Part shown: piece by piece, positions 52,265-61,058 of the stretch | Numbering within the stretch: the stretch's first letter is position 1 | Layout of the letters: every line of letters starts with the position of its first letter | Origin: Desertimonas sp963732335 | Lineage (GTDB): Bacteria > Actinomycetota > Acidimicrobiia > Acidimicrobiales > Ilumatobacteraceae | NCBI GenBank assembly: GCA_963732335.1 | Contig: CAVSZO010000067.1 | Coordinates: 3,264 to 67,263, forward strand | Length of the DNA: 64,000 bases | Reading direction: 5' to 3' | Notes under the pieces: generated by a model | Told to the model about the DNA's origin: nothing | The model's input: the letters and a program-made list of their open reading frames with translations, nothing else | The model's database searches: none | Position numbers and translations under genes: made by a program

Positions 52265-52335
52265 CTGGGCGCGGATCGTCCCGGATTCCGACACGATTCG
52301 CGCCCAGATCGAGGTTTGGCACGATCCGCGCCCAG
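52265..52335. repeat. REP-like repeat (CTGGGCGCGGATCGT), copy 3, three arms
   Basis: Arm CTGGGCGCGGATCGT (52265-52279) pairs with ACGATTCGCGCCCAG (52293-52307, one G-T) or perfectly with ACGATCCGCGCCCAG (52321-52335). Two alternative hairpins are thus possible between the end of the MaoC operon and the convergent tetR gene, consistent with a bidirectional terminator. Confidence 0.65.
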
Positions 52336-52336
52336 A

Positions 52337-52936
52337 TCACGCCGTCAGCATGCCGGTCAGGGCGGTCACGAGCTCGGACGTGAAGCGGTCGAGGGGCAGT
52401 TGACGGCCCGCGGGGAGCGCTGCTGCACCGGCTTGGTAGTCGGCGAGGGCGCTGATCGCGGTGTTGATCACCAGGGTCCAGCGGTTCCAGAACACGTCGC
52501 GCGGCAGCCCCTGAAGGTGTTGCGTGCGCAGCAGCCGACCGATGCGTTCGTAGGCCGACGACACGTCGCCCTCGGCGGAACGCAGTAGATCCCGGTGACC
52601 ATCCGTTTGCAGCCGGCTCATGAACCGGACGTAGTCGTGGCCCTGTTCGACCTGCTCGGCGAGCGGGACGACGAACGCCTCCACCAAGTCGCGGACGCTG
52701 TCTCGCCCCTCTGCCAACGCTGCCTCCAGCAGGACGAGCCGGCGGGCGTTGACCTCGGCGGAGCGGCGCTCGAAGATGGCGATCACCAACCCGCTCTTGT
52801 CGCCGAAGTGGTACTGCGTGACGCCGTTGTTGCGCTGACCCGCGGCGAGGCCGATCTCGCGCATCGAGACACCGTGGATGCCGCGCTCGGCGAACATCCG
52901 CTCAGCGGTGTCGATCAGCAGCTCCCGCGTCTGCAC
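52337..52936 (-). CDS. TetR-family transcriptional regulator
   Basis: 199 residues. N-terminal HTH: LLIDTAERMFAERGIHGVSMREIGLAAGQRNNGVTQYHFG in two parts, with Y-H-F at the recognition-helix end as usual. The C-terminal helical domain binds an unknown ligand. Divergent from the amidohydrolase operon 52993-56782; an 18-bp palindrome lies on that promoter, so it very probably represses it. Confidence 0.93.
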   Translation of the reverse strand: MQTRELLIDTAERMFAERGIHGVSMREIGLAAGQRNNGVTQYHFGDKSGLVIAIFERRSAEVNARRLVLLEAALAEGRDSVRDLVEAFVVPLAEQVEQGHDYVRFMSRLQTDGHRDLLRSAEGDVSSAYERIGRLLRTQHLQGLPRDVFWNRWTLVINTAISALADYQAGAAALPAGRQLPLDRFTSELVTALTGMLTA

Positions 52937-52955
52937 GTGACCGAGCGTAGTGGGG

Positions 52956-52986
52956 TTGACACCGATTAAGAAACTCTTCTTAATAG
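52956..52986 (+). promoter_or_regulatory. TetR operator overlapping a sigma-70-like promoter
   Basis: TTGACA (52956-52961) and TTAATA (52980-52985) form -35/-10 hexamers with an 18-bp spacer. The spacer and -10 contain the palindrome TTAAGAA-ACTC-TTCTTAA (52966-52983), perfect in both 7-bp arms. A TetR dimer here would block the promoter. Confidence 0.75.
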
Positions 52987-52992
52987 TTGGAG

Positions 52993-54201
52993 ATGGACAT
53001 CCCGCGGATCATCTCGGTCGACGATCACGTGCTCGAACCACCCGATCTCTGGCACCGCTACCTTCCCGAGCGGTTCCGCGACGCGGCGCCCCGACTCGAG
53101 CGCACCAAGGGCCGCTTCGCGCCAGGGGCGCGCGGCGGATGGGTCGAGACCGACGACGGTGGCTGGGCGGACATCTGGCGCTTCGAGGAATACGAGTCGG
53201 CACTGCTGCCGGGCTTCGCCGCTGCCGGGATGGACCAGGACTACCTCGGACTGCACTGGGATCCGCTGACCTATGACGACGTGCGGCCCGGCTGCTTCGA
53301 GCAGGGGCCGCGCCTGGCCGACATGGACGAGAACCACACCGAGGCGAGTCTGTCGTTCCCGACGTTCCCACGATTCTGCGGCCAGACGTTCCTCGAGCAC
53401 GGCGATCGGGACCTCGCCCTGGCCTGCGTCCAGGCCTACAACGACTGGATGATCGACGAGTGGTGCGCCGGCCCAGGTCACGGGCGGCTCATACCGCTGA
53501 CGCTGATCCCGCTGTGGGACCCCGACCTGGCCGCGGCCGAAGTCCGCCGCTGCGCCGCCAAGGGCTCGTTCTCCGTGGCCTTCTCCGAGAACCCGGTGCG
53601 GCTGAAGCTGCCGAGCATCTTCACCGACCACTGGGATCCGTTCTTCGCCGCCTGCGAAGAGTCCGACACGGTGGTCAACCTGCACATCGGGTCGTCATCG
53701 ACATTCCCCATGACCTCGCTCGACGCGCCTCGCGCCGTCTCGTTGGCCCTCACCTACCAGGGCGCCGCCCACGCCTTGTCCGACTGGCTCACCTCCGGGG
53801 TGCTCGATCGGTTCGCGCGTCTCAAGATGGCGCTCAGCGAGGGCCAGGTGGGGTGGATCCCGTTCATCGTCGAGCGCCTGGACAGCGTCTGGCACGAACG
53901 GCCGGTCTACGGCAACCTCGAAGACCGGCTGACCAAGCCGCCCAGTGCGTACATCGCGGGGAGGATCTACGGCTGCGTGTTCGACGACGTGATCGGCCTG
54001 AAGATCCGTGACGAGATCGGCATCGAGCAGATCATGTTCGAGACCGACTACCCCCACGGCGACTCCACGTGGCCGCACTCGCGAGCTGTCGCCGAGAAGC
54101 TCGTCGCCGAGGCCGGCCTCGACGAGCGTGAGACGTATCTCCTGACCCGCGGCAACGCCATCGAGTGCTACGGGCTCCACCGCTTCGGCATCACGCACTG
54201 A
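52993..54201 (+). CDS. amidohydrolase family 2
   Basis: 402 residues, intact. ISVDDHVLEPPDLWHRYLP (D-D-H variant of the metal motif), EASLSFPTFPRFCGQTF, LTLIPLWDPDLAAAEVRR, VVNLHIGSSS, SEGQVGWIPFIVERLD and Asp in FETDYPHGDSTWP. ATG 52993 lies only 7 bp after the putative -10 hexamer, so a leaderless message is likely; GGAG directly abuts the ATG and is too close to act. Paralogue of the genes ending at 409 and 43124. Confidence 0.9.
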   Translation: MDIPRIISVDDHVLEPPDLWHRYLPERFRDAAPRLERTKGRFAPGARGGWVETDDGGWADIWRFEEYESALLPGFAAAGMDQDYLGLHWDPLTYDDVRPGCFEQGPRLADMDENHTEASLSFPTFPRFCGQTFLEHGDRDLALACVQAYNDWMIDEWCAGPGHGRLIPLTLIPLWDPDLAAAEVRRCAAKGSFSVAFSENPVRLKLPSIFTDHWDPFFAACEESDTVVNLHIGSSSTFPMTSLDAPRAVSLALTYQGAAHALSDWLTSGVLDRFARLKMALSEGQVGWIPFIVERLDSVWHERPVYGNLEDRLTKPPSAYIAGRIYGCVFDDVIGLKIRDEIGIEQIMFETDYPHGDSTWPHSRAVAEKLVAEAGLDERETYLLTRGNAIECYGLHRFGITH

Positions 54202-54211
54202 GAGGACTGAG

Positions 54212-55936
54212 ATGCTCGATCTGCTCATCACTGGTGGCGACGTCGTCGACGGCACTGGAACGGCGCGCCAGCGTGCCGACGTCGGTGTGCGCGACGGTCG
54301 CGTCGTCAGCGTCGGCGCCACGGACGAACCGGCCCGCCGCACGATCGACGCCGACGGCCGTGTCGTCGCACCGGGATTCGTCGACGTGCACACCCACCTC
54401 GACGCGCAGGCGTTCTGGGACCCCGACCTGAGCCCGTCGCCACTCCACGGCGTCACGACGGTGCTCTCCGGGAACTGCGGGTTCACGATCGCGCCACTGA
54501 CCGAGGAGGCCGGGCGTTACCTCATGCCGATGCTCGCCAAGGTCGAGGGCATGCCGCTGCAGTCGCTGCGCGACGGCGTCCCGTGGAACTGGCGGACGAC
54601 GGCCGACTACCTCGACGCGCTGGACGGCCAACTGGTGATCAACGCCGGGTTCATGGTCGGCCACTCGGCGATACGGCGCGTCGTGATGGGTGAGGCGGCC
54701 AACGAGCGGGCCGCGACCGACGACGAGTTGGCGCAGATGGCCCGACTCCTGCGCGACGGCCTGGAGGCCGGCGGCTTCGGCTTCTCCACGACGACCTCCG
54801 ACACGCACAACGACGGCGACGGCAGGCCGGTGCCGTCGCGGTTCGCCGACCGGCGCGAGTTCATCGAGCTGGCCAAGGTGGTCGGCGAGTACGAGGGGAC
54901 GTCACTCGAACTGCTCCCCCGCGGCGCGACCGGGCCCGGCCCGTTCGACGACGACGTGGCCGACCTGATGATCACGATGTCGGCGACGGCGCAGCGCCCG
55001 CTGAACTGGAACGTGATCCAGCCCGCCGCGGCCAACCTCGACTCCTGCCTCGCCAAGCTCGAAGTCGGTGACCAGGCCGCGGCTCGCGGCGCCAAGGTGA
55101 TCGGTCTGACCATGCCGGTCGACATGAAGGCCCGCTTCTCGTTCCACTCCGGCTTCGTGCTCGACGTGTTCGACGGCTGGGCGTCGATCATGAACGCGTC
55201 GACGGAGGAGAAGCTGCGCGTGCTCAGCGACCCGCAGCAGCGGGCGCGCCTCGCCGAGCAGGCCGCCGGCACAAAGAGCATGCGACATCTGGCCAAGTGG
55301 CAGGACCACGTCATCGTCGAGACGTTCACCCCCGAGACGGCCGCGTACGCCGGCCGCCGCGTCGGCGACATCGCCGAGGAACTGGGCAAGGAGCCGTTCG
55401 ACGCGCTCGTCGACATCGCCGTCGCCGATGGGTTGCGGACCACGTTCATGCGCGGCACCCCTGCCCCGACGGCGGCCGACTGGGAAGCCCGGCTGCAGAT
55501 CTGGAACGACCCGCGGGCCCTGATCGGGGCGTCGGACGCCGGGGCTCACCTCGACATGATCGCCGCCTTCCGCTACTCCACCGGCTTCCTGGAGGAAGCG
55601 GTCCGCGAGCACCGGCTGCTGCCGCTCGAGCAAGCCATCCACATGCTCACTGGTGCTCCGGCGCGGCTGTACGGACTGCGCGACCGCGGAGTTCTACGCG
55701 ACGGCGCGCACGCCGACATCGTCGTGTTCGACGAGGACGCCGTCGGTTCGAAGCCGGTCGGGACACGATTCGACCTGCCGGGCGGTGCGGGGCGGCTCTA
55801 TGCCGAGGCCGTTGGTGTCGACCACGTCATCGTCGGCGGCACCGAGATCGCTGCGGGCGGCGCGTACACGGGTGAGCGCGCCGGCACGTTGCTGCGCAGC
55901 GGTCGAGACTCGGCCACGCCGACGCTCGAGCTGTAG
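54212..55936 (+). CDS. N-acyl-D-amino-acid deacylase-like amidohydrolase (family 3)
   Basis: 574 residues, intact. DLLITGGDVVDGTGTARQRADV, metal H-x-H in GFVDVHTHLDAQAFWDP, the conserved Cys ligand in VLSGNCGFTIAP, and Asp in GASDAGAHLDM. This fits D-aminoacylase/dihydroorotase-like enzymes that cleave N-acyl or cyclic amide bonds. The C-terminal ILDRG-like strand (LRDRGVLRDGAHADIVVFD) completes the beta-sandwich. In the TetR-controlled operon between amidohydrolase-2 and TauD. Confidence 0.92.
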   Translation: MLDLLITGGDVVDGTGTARQRADVGVRDGRVVSVGATDEPARRTIDADGRVVAPGFVDVHTHLDAQAFWDPDLSPSPLHGVTTVLSGNCGFTIAPLTEEAGRYLMPMLAKVEGMPLQSLRDGVPWNWRTTADYLDALDGQLVINAGFMVGHSAIRRVVMGEAANERAATDDELAQMARLLRDGLEAGGFGFSTTTSDTHNDGDGRPVPSRFADRREFIELAKVVGEYEGTSLELLPRGATGPGPFDDDVADLMITMSATAQRPLNWNVIQPAAANLDSCLAKLEVGDQAAARGAKVIGLTMPVDMKARFSFHSGFVLDVFDGWASIMNASTEEKLRVLSDPQQRARLAEQAAGTKSMRHLAKWQDHVIVETFTPETAAYAGRRVGDIAEELGKEPFDALVDIAVADGLRTTFMRGTPAPTAADWEARLQIWNDPRALIGASDAGAHLDMIAAFRYSTGFLEEAVREHRLLPLEQAIHMLTGAPARLYGLRDRGVLRDGAHADIVVFDEDAVGSKPVGTRFDLPGGAGRLYAEAVGVDHVIVGGTEIAAGGAYTGERAGTLLRSGRDSATPTLEL

Positions 55937-56782
55937 ATGGTCGCCGTTACGGCGATGGACGGCCCCTTCGGCGCGTTCATCGACGACGTCGACCTCGGCC
56001 GCGACGTCGATGCGGACGTGATCGACGCGCTGTACGAGCACCACATCCTCGTGATCCGCCGACAGCAACTGTCGCACGCGGCGTATGCCCGTTTCGGCGC
56101 GCGCTGGGGTGAGCCGATCCTGTTCTTCAACCCGCGCGACCGCCACGCCGAGTTCCCCGAGCTGATCAAGATCGACAACTCGCCGGCGACGCCCGAGCCG
56201 ATGCGCGACGGGGCGATGCACTGGCACCAGGACAGCTCATACGAAGCGGTGCCTGCCAGCGTGACGATGCTCTATGCGATCGAGGCGCCGGAAGACGGCA
56301 ACGACACACTCTTCGCCGACCTCGTCGCCGCCTACGACGCGCTGCCCGAGGTGATACGCCAAGACATCGACGGGCTGGAGGTGCGCCATTCCCCCACCGG
56401 CGGCAGGGTGGCGCTGGAGGGTGAGAAGCGTGGCGGCGGGTCGGGAGCCGGGCGTGGACTGCCCGCCGTCACCCACCCGCTGGTCATTCGGCACCCGTTC
56501 ATCGGCCGGCGAGCCCTCTATGGCATCTCCGGCACTGCCGATGGCATCGTCGGGATGGACGACGGCGAGGCGATCGAGCTGCTCGTCCGGCTCAAACGCC
56601 ACGCGCTGCAACCGGCGTTCCAGCAGCGCGCACGCGCCGACGTCGGCTCGGTGCTCGTCTGGGACAACTTCGCCGTGATGCACTGCGCCACGCCGACGCG
56701 GTACAGCGACGCGGCGGGCGAGCGACGTCTGCTCTACCGCATCAGCACGCGCGGCGTGCCCGTCACCGTCGCGCCAGGATGA
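55937..56782 (+). CDS. TauD/TfdA-family Fe(II)/2-oxoglutarate dioxygenase
   Basis: 281 residues, intact. Iron triad H-x-D...H: H97-Q-D99 in MHWHQDSSYEA, distal His in VWDNFAVMHCATPTRY, and the 2-oxoglutarate-binding Arg in RRLLYRISTRG. VTMLYAIEAPEDGNDTLFADL is the usual TauD strand. Acts as a hydroxylase that may cleave C-S, C-O or C-N bonds. Starts at ATG 55937 directly after the deacylase stop, so coupled. Confidence 0.93.
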   Translation: MVAVTAMDGPFGAFIDDVDLGRDVDADVIDALYEHHILVIRRQQLSHAAYARFGARWGEPILFFNPRDRHAEFPELIKIDNSPATPEPMRDGAMHWHQDSSYEAVPASVTMLYAIEAPEDGNDTLFADLVAAYDALPEVIRQDIDGLEVRHSPTGGRVALEGEKRGGGSGAGRGLPAVTHPLVIRHPFIGRRALYGISGTADGIVGMDDGEAIELLVRLKRHALQPAFQQRARADVGSVLVWDNFAVMHCATPTRYSDAAGERRLLYRISTRGVPVTVAPG

Positions 56783-56794
56783 AAGTCGAATTGT

Positions 56795-57718
56795 CTACGT
56801 GTTGAGCAGCCGACGGACCTCGGCGGCCGCGTCGACGACACCGAACAGGTCGTCGCCGGCGGGGATCAGGTTGAACGTGCGGCAGCCGGCCTCGACGAAC
56901 GGGGCCAGCCCGCCGGCGACGTCAGCCGGCGTGCCTCGTGGGGAGTAACGGTCGAACTTGGCGAACGGCATCCGATAGAGGCTCTCCATGGCGTTGGCCA
57001 GCGCCGGCGTGGCCGCCTCCGCTGACGACCCGAACCCCACCCACACCTGCAGCGCGTGCTGCCAGGGAACCTCCGCTCGGTCCGCATCGGACGCGCTCGC
57101 CTCGACCTCGGCGACGCCGCCACGGAAGCGCTCGGGCGTCACCCACAACGCGAGCCAGCCTTCCGACAGCAAGGCAGCGCGGCGCAGTGCCGCTGACGAT
57201 CGGCCGCCGACGATCACGGGAACGGGAGGATCCGGCGTCGGCAGGATGCGCACGTCCTCGACCGGGAAGAAGCCGTCCGCCGACGTGACCGTCTCGCCGG
57301 CGAACAGCCGCCGAATCAGGCGCAGCGACTCGTCGGTGCGCCGGCCCCGCGTGGCCGGGTCGACGCCGCACGCCTCGACCTCGTGACGGTCCTCACCGCC
57401 GACGCCGACGCCGAACGTGAAGCGGCCCGGCGCCAACTGGGCGAGTGACGCCACCTGGCGGGCCACCGGCAGCGGGTGGCGCAGCGGCAGGAGATAGACG
57501 GCCGTGCAGACGCCCATCGTCCGCGTGAGCGCGGCGAGCGCCGTCGCCTGGACGAGCCCGTCGAAGCCCTGCCCGCCCTGGAACGTCACATGGTCGCCGA
57601 CGCAGAGCTGATCGATGCCGGCCGACTCGGCGCGCTCGACGACGGCGCGCAGGTCCGGCGCGCCGGCATCGAACAGCTGCCGCGGCGGCCGCAGCCCGAT
57701 TCGGACTGGAGACGTCAT
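56795..57718 (-). CDS. LLM-class oxidoreductase
   Basis: 307 residues. VRIGLRPPRQLFDAGAPDLRAVV, GIDQLCVGDHVTFQGG, MGVCTAVYLLPLRHPLPVARQVA, GRFTFGVGVGGEDRHEV and VPVIVGGRSSAALRRAA match LLM enzymes. ATG 57718 overlaps the SnoaL stop (ATGA). Last gene of a seven-gene minus-strand operon. Confidence 0.87.
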   Translation of the reverse strand: MTSPVRIGLRPPRQLFDAGAPDLRAVVERAESAGIDQLCVGDHVTFQGGQGFDGLVQATALAALTRTMGVCTAVYLLPLRHPLPVARQVASLAQLAPGRFTFGVGVGGEDRHEVEACGVDPATRGRRTDESLRLIRRLFAGETVTSADGFFPVEDVRILPTPDPPVPVIVGGRSSAALRRAALLSEGWLALWVTPERFRGGVAEVEASASDADRAEVPWQHALQVWVGFGSSAEAATPALANAMESLYRMPFAKFDRYSPRGTPADVAGGLAPFVEAGCRTFNLIPAGDDLFGVVDAAAEVRRLLNT

Positions 57719-58242
57719 GTCGACGCCGCGTCCGGGAAGAAGGCGGCCCACGTCGGGAACGCGTGCGGCAGGGTGGGCGGGCCGGCGGTCCGCTCCCACG
57801 AGTCGAAGTCGACGGCCTGCGGCCGCTCGAGGACGTCCACGGCGTACCAGTGCTTCTCGGCCCGGCGGGCGAAGAACCACTCGCCGTCGACCCGGCGGTA
57901 GTCGTCGAAGTAGCAGATGGCCATGACGATCCAGCGGTCGCCGACCTCGTGCTCGGCGCGGCAGTAGACGGCTCCCCTGGCCGTGTCGTCGTCGATGATC
58001 TCGATGCGATGGCCGACGATCTGGTGGATCGATCGGTAGAACCACCGCAGGTGCGGTTCGATGTAGTCGCGCAGCACCTGGCGGCCGCGGCCGTGCCGGC
58101 CCATGTCGACGTCCGGCTCGAACAAGCCGACCCACGTGTCGAGGTCGCGACCATCAACGGCGAGGGCGTAGCGGATCGGCAGCTGCTGGATCGCCTGGTA
58201 GGCCTCGATCCGAGTCACCCGCGCCAGGAGCTCGTCCGTCAC
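57715..58242 (-). CDS. SnoaL/NTF2-like protein
   Basis: 175 residues. EAYQAIQQLPIRYALAVDGRDLDTWVGLFEPDVDM is the NTF2 helical start (Y-A-x-A-V-D-x-R-D), HQIVGHRIEIIDDDTARGAVYCRAEHEV and WIVMAICYFDDYRRVDGEWFFARR form the sheet. GTG 58242 overlaps the upstream LLM stop. It sits between two LLM genes, as the SnoaL gene at 33915 sits beside one. Confidence 0.87.
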   Translation of the reverse strand: MTDELLARVTRIEAYQAIQQLPIRYALAVDGRDLDTWVGLFEPDVDMGRHGRGRQVLRDYIEPHLRWFYRSIHQIVGHRIEIIDDDTARGAVYCRAEHEVGDRWIVMAICYFDDYRRVDGEWFFARRAEKHWYAVDVLERPQAVDFDSWERTAGPPTLPHAFPTWAAFFPDAAST

Positions 58243-59147
58243 AGGCACCCGCCGCCATACGCCGGGGCGACCGCCGCTTGCAGACGGTCGAGCCGGGCCA
58301 GCACCTCGTCCCGACCGCCCTCGTTGACCCGCACGGCGACGCGCTGCACGCCGAGCTTGGCGGCGCGTTCGATGGCGACTGGCAAGTCGCGAACGCCGGT
58401 CGTCGTGAGCAGCGCCAGCAGCTGGAGCTGACCGAGGTCGCGGCCCGCGCGATCCCAGCAACGGCGCAGGTCCGTCAGCCACGCCTCGTAGGCCGGCTCG
58501 AGGATCGGGTTGGCCATCGGGATCCAGCCGTCGGCCCAGCGCGCGACGCGCTCGAAGTTGCGCTCGCTGGCCGGGGCGCCGAGCAGGACCGGCGGATGCG
58601 GCTGTTGCGCCGGCTTCGGCCATGACCTGCTCGGCGAGAGGCGGCGGTATGAGCCGGCGTACTCGGCCACGTCGTCGCACCACAGCCGCTTCATCATCTC
58701 CACCGTCTCCTCGACCACCGCGGCACGCACGTTGGCCGGCAGGCCGTGGTCCTCGAACTCCTCGCGGTGCCAACCGAAGCCGACACCGAGGAGCAGGCGA
58801 CCGCCGGACAGCACGTCGAGTGTGGCGACCGCTTTGGCCAACGCGATGGCGTCGTGCTCGGCGACCAGCGACACCGTCGGTCCGATCTCGAGCGACGTCT
58901 GCGCGGCGACGAACGAAAGGGCGATGTAGGGGTCCCAGAACCGGGCATACCGATCGGGGATCTCGCCACCCGCGGGATAGGCGCTGCGCTCGCTGGCGAC
59001 GGGCAGGTGCGGGTGTTCGTTCAGGAACAGGCCGGTGAACCCACGGTCCTCCAACGCCTTGGCGAGCTCGACGATCGGCATCGAACGATCCGTGCAGTCA
59101 GCGAACACGCCGATGCTCGGCAGTCCCTCGGCGGAGAACACGGTCAC
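58239..59147 (-). CDS. LLM-class F420-dependent oxidoreductase
   Basis: 302 residues. LPSIGVFADCTDRSMPIVELAKALEDRGFTGLFLNEH in two blocks, LEIGPTVSLVAEHDAIALAKAVATLD, GRLLLGVGFGWHREEF, PHPPVLLGAPASERN. GTG 59147 overlaps the thiolase stop (GTGA), and its own stop overlaps the SnoaL start. Cofactor inferred. Confidence 0.88.
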   Translation of the reverse strand: MTVFSAEGLPSIGVFADCTDRSMPIVELAKALEDRGFTGLFLNEHPHLPVASERSAYPAGGEIPDRYARFWDPYIALSFVAAQTSLEIGPTVSLVAEHDAIALAKAVATLDVLSGGRLLLGVGFGWHREEFEDHGLPANVRAAVVEETVEMMKRLWCDDVAEYAGSYRRLSPSRSWPKPAQQPHPPVLLGAPASERNFERVARWADGWIPMANPILEPAYEAWLTDLRRCWDRAGRDLGQLQLLALLTTTGVRDLPVAIERAAKLGVQRVAVRVNEGGRDEVLARLDRLQAAVAPAYGGGCL

Positions 59148-60280
59148 TCCAACCGCTCGATGATCGTGCCCGTTCCGAGACCGCCGCCGCAGCACATCGT
59201 GACGAGCGCGTGGCGACCGCCCGTGCGCTCCAGTTCGTGCAGGGCCTTGGTGAGCAGGATGCAGCCGGTGCCACCGAGCGGATGCCCGAGAGCGATGGCC
59301 CCGCCGTTGGGGTTCGTGCGCCCGAGGTCAGCACCAGTCTCCTTCGCCCACGCCAGCACCACCGAGGCGAACGCCTCGTTGACCTCGAACAGGTCGATGT
59401 CGTCGAGACGAAGTCCGGTGCGCTTCAGCAGCCGCTGAGTCGCCGGGATCGGGCCCGTGAGCATGAGCACGGGGTCACTGCCGACGAGCACCGAGTCGAC
59501 GACACGCGCCCGCGGCCGCAAACCGAGCGCGTCGGCCCGCTCCCGCGTCGTCAGCAGCACGGCGGCGGCACCATCGGCGATCTGCGAGGACGTTCCGGCG
59601 GTGTGCACCGCATCTGGATCGGGGAGGTTGGTGCGCAACCCGGACAGCGCCTCCAATGACGTCGCCCGCAGACCCTCGTCGCGCTCGAGGCCAGCGACGG
59701 GCACGAGTTGACCGTCGAACCGACCCTCGGCCCAGGCGGCTGCGGCGAGGTCCTGGGACCGCTTGCCGAACACCTCCGTGTCGAAGCGGCTGATCCCCCA
59801 CTGGCGGGCGATCCGGTCCGCTCCCTGGAACTGCGTCGTCGCCTCGTACTGCTCGGCGTACGTCCCGGCGCGCGGCAACCCGAGCGCCTCGTCCTTGGTA
59901 GACGACCCCATCGGGACGGCCGACATCGTCTCCACGCCGCACGCAAGTGCGACGTCGACGAGGCCACCGGCAACCAGCGCGTGGGCGAGCGCCGTCGCCT
60001 GCTGCGACGAGCCGCACTGCACGTTCACCGTCGTGGCCGGTACCTCCAACGGGAGCCCCGCGGCGAGCCATGCATTGCGCGTGACGTTGCCGCTCTGGGT
60101 ACCGACTTGCTGCACGCATCCGCCGACGACCTGGCCGATCGCTCCGGGGTCGATGCCGGTGCGCTCGACCGCGGCCCGCTGCACGGCACCGAGCAGGTCG
60201 TTGGCGTGAACGTTGGCCAGCGAGCCGTTGCGCTTGCCGACCGGCGTCCGGACCGCGTCGAGGACGACGACGTCGCGCAT
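59144..60280 (-). CDS. acetyl-CoA acetyltransferase / 3-ketoacyl-CoA thiolase
   Basis: 378 residues, complete catalytic set: nucleophilic Cys89 in NVQCGSSQQATAL, NEAF (FEVNEAFASV), His in NGGAIALGHPLGGTG, and second Cys in MCCGGGLGTG. Cleaves 3-ketoacyl-CoA with CoA. One base separates it from the crotonase stop upstream. Paired with a second thiolase at 61058 in the same operon, suggesting two different chain-shortening steps. Confidence 0.94.
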   Translation of the reverse strand: MRDVVVLDAVRTPVGKRNGSLANVHANDLLGAVQRAAVERTGIDPGAIGQVVGGCVQQVGTQSGNVTRNAWLAAGLPLEVPATTVNVQCGSSQQATALAHALVAGGLVDVALACGVETMSAVPMGSSTKDEALGLPRAGTYAEQYEATTQFQGADRIARQWGISRFDTEVFGKRSQDLAAAAWAEGRFDGQLVPVAGLERDEGLRATSLEALSGLRTNLPDPDAVHTAGTSSQIADGAAAVLLTTRERADALGLRPRARVVDSVLVGSDPVLMLTGPIPATQRLLKRTGLRLDDIDLFEVNEAFASVVLAWAKETGADLGRTNPNGGAIALGHPLGGTGCILLTKALHELERTGGRHALVTMCCGGGLGTGTIIERLE

Positions 60281-60281
60281 T

Positions 60282-61058
60282 TCAAGACTTCCTTTGACGG
60301 AACTGCTCGGGGAAGGCCACGTACTCCGCAGTGTCGTGCGACTGGCTCTCCGCCGCCAGCCCGTAGCCGAGCGTGAGCACGGCGTTGTGGCGGAGGATCT
60401 GGTTGAGCAGAGCCTTGGTGTCCTGCACCTGCTGCGGCGGCAACGAGGCCAGGCGATGGGCGAACGCGACGGCGTCGTCCACGACCTGCTCGAGCGGGAC
60501 CACGAAGTTCGCCAGACCGAGCGCCAGCGCCTCGGGCGCCGGGATGCGGTCACCCGTCAGCAGGTACTGCTTGGCCTTGAGCAGGCTCGTGTACGCCGGC
60601 CAGGTCACCGCTCCCCCATCGCCCGCAACGAGCGCGCTCGCCACGTGCGGGTCGGCAACGTACGTGCTCTCGGCGATGTACACGAGGTCGCACAGCGTCA
60701 TCAGGGTGGCGCCGAGTCCGACCGCCGGGCCGTTGACGGCGGCGACGACTGGCACGTGCACGCTCAGCATGTCGTCGACGAGTCGACGAGCCTCACGCAT
60801 CTTGCGGCGGCGAACGGTGAAGTCGCGGTGGAACAGCTCGAAGTCGTCGATGTTGCCGCCGGCACAGAACGCCCGGCCATTGCCCGTGATGACAGCCGCA
60901 CGCACGTCGGTGTCGCGCTCGACCTGCGCCCACAGCGAGGCGAAGCCGTGATGGAGGTCGTCGTCGAAGGCGTTCATCTGCTCCGGCCGGTTGAGCCGGA
61001 TGATCCGGACAGGCCCGTCGGCCGTGACCTCGAGGACGTCGGGCAGGTCGTAGGGCAT
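60282..61058 (-). CDS. enoyl-CoA hydratase/isomerase
   Basis: 258 residues, ordinary crotonase: VRIIRLNRPEQMNAFDDDL, VITGNGRAFCAGGNIDDF, VNGPAVGLGATLMTLCDLVY and VASALVAGDGGAVTWP. Neither catalytic Glu is at its usual place (G-L-G-A-T and V-A-G-D-G-G with Asp), so it may be a dienoyl-CoA isomerase-like or hydrolase-like member (Asp-type). ATG 61058 shares a base with the thiolase stop. Confidence 0.88.
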   Translation of the reverse strand: MPYDLPDVLEVTADGPVRIIRLNRPEQMNAFDDDLHHGFASLWAQVERDTDVRAAVITGNGRAFCAGGNIDDFELFHRDFTVRRRKMREARRLVDDMLSVHVPVVAAVNGPAVGLGATLMTLCDLVYIAESTYVADPHVASALVAGDGGAVTWPAYTSLLKAKQYLLTGDRIPAPEALALGLANFVVPLEQVVDDAVAFAHRLASLPPQQVQDTKALLNQILRHNAVLTLGYGLAAESQSHDTAEYVAFPEQFRQRKS

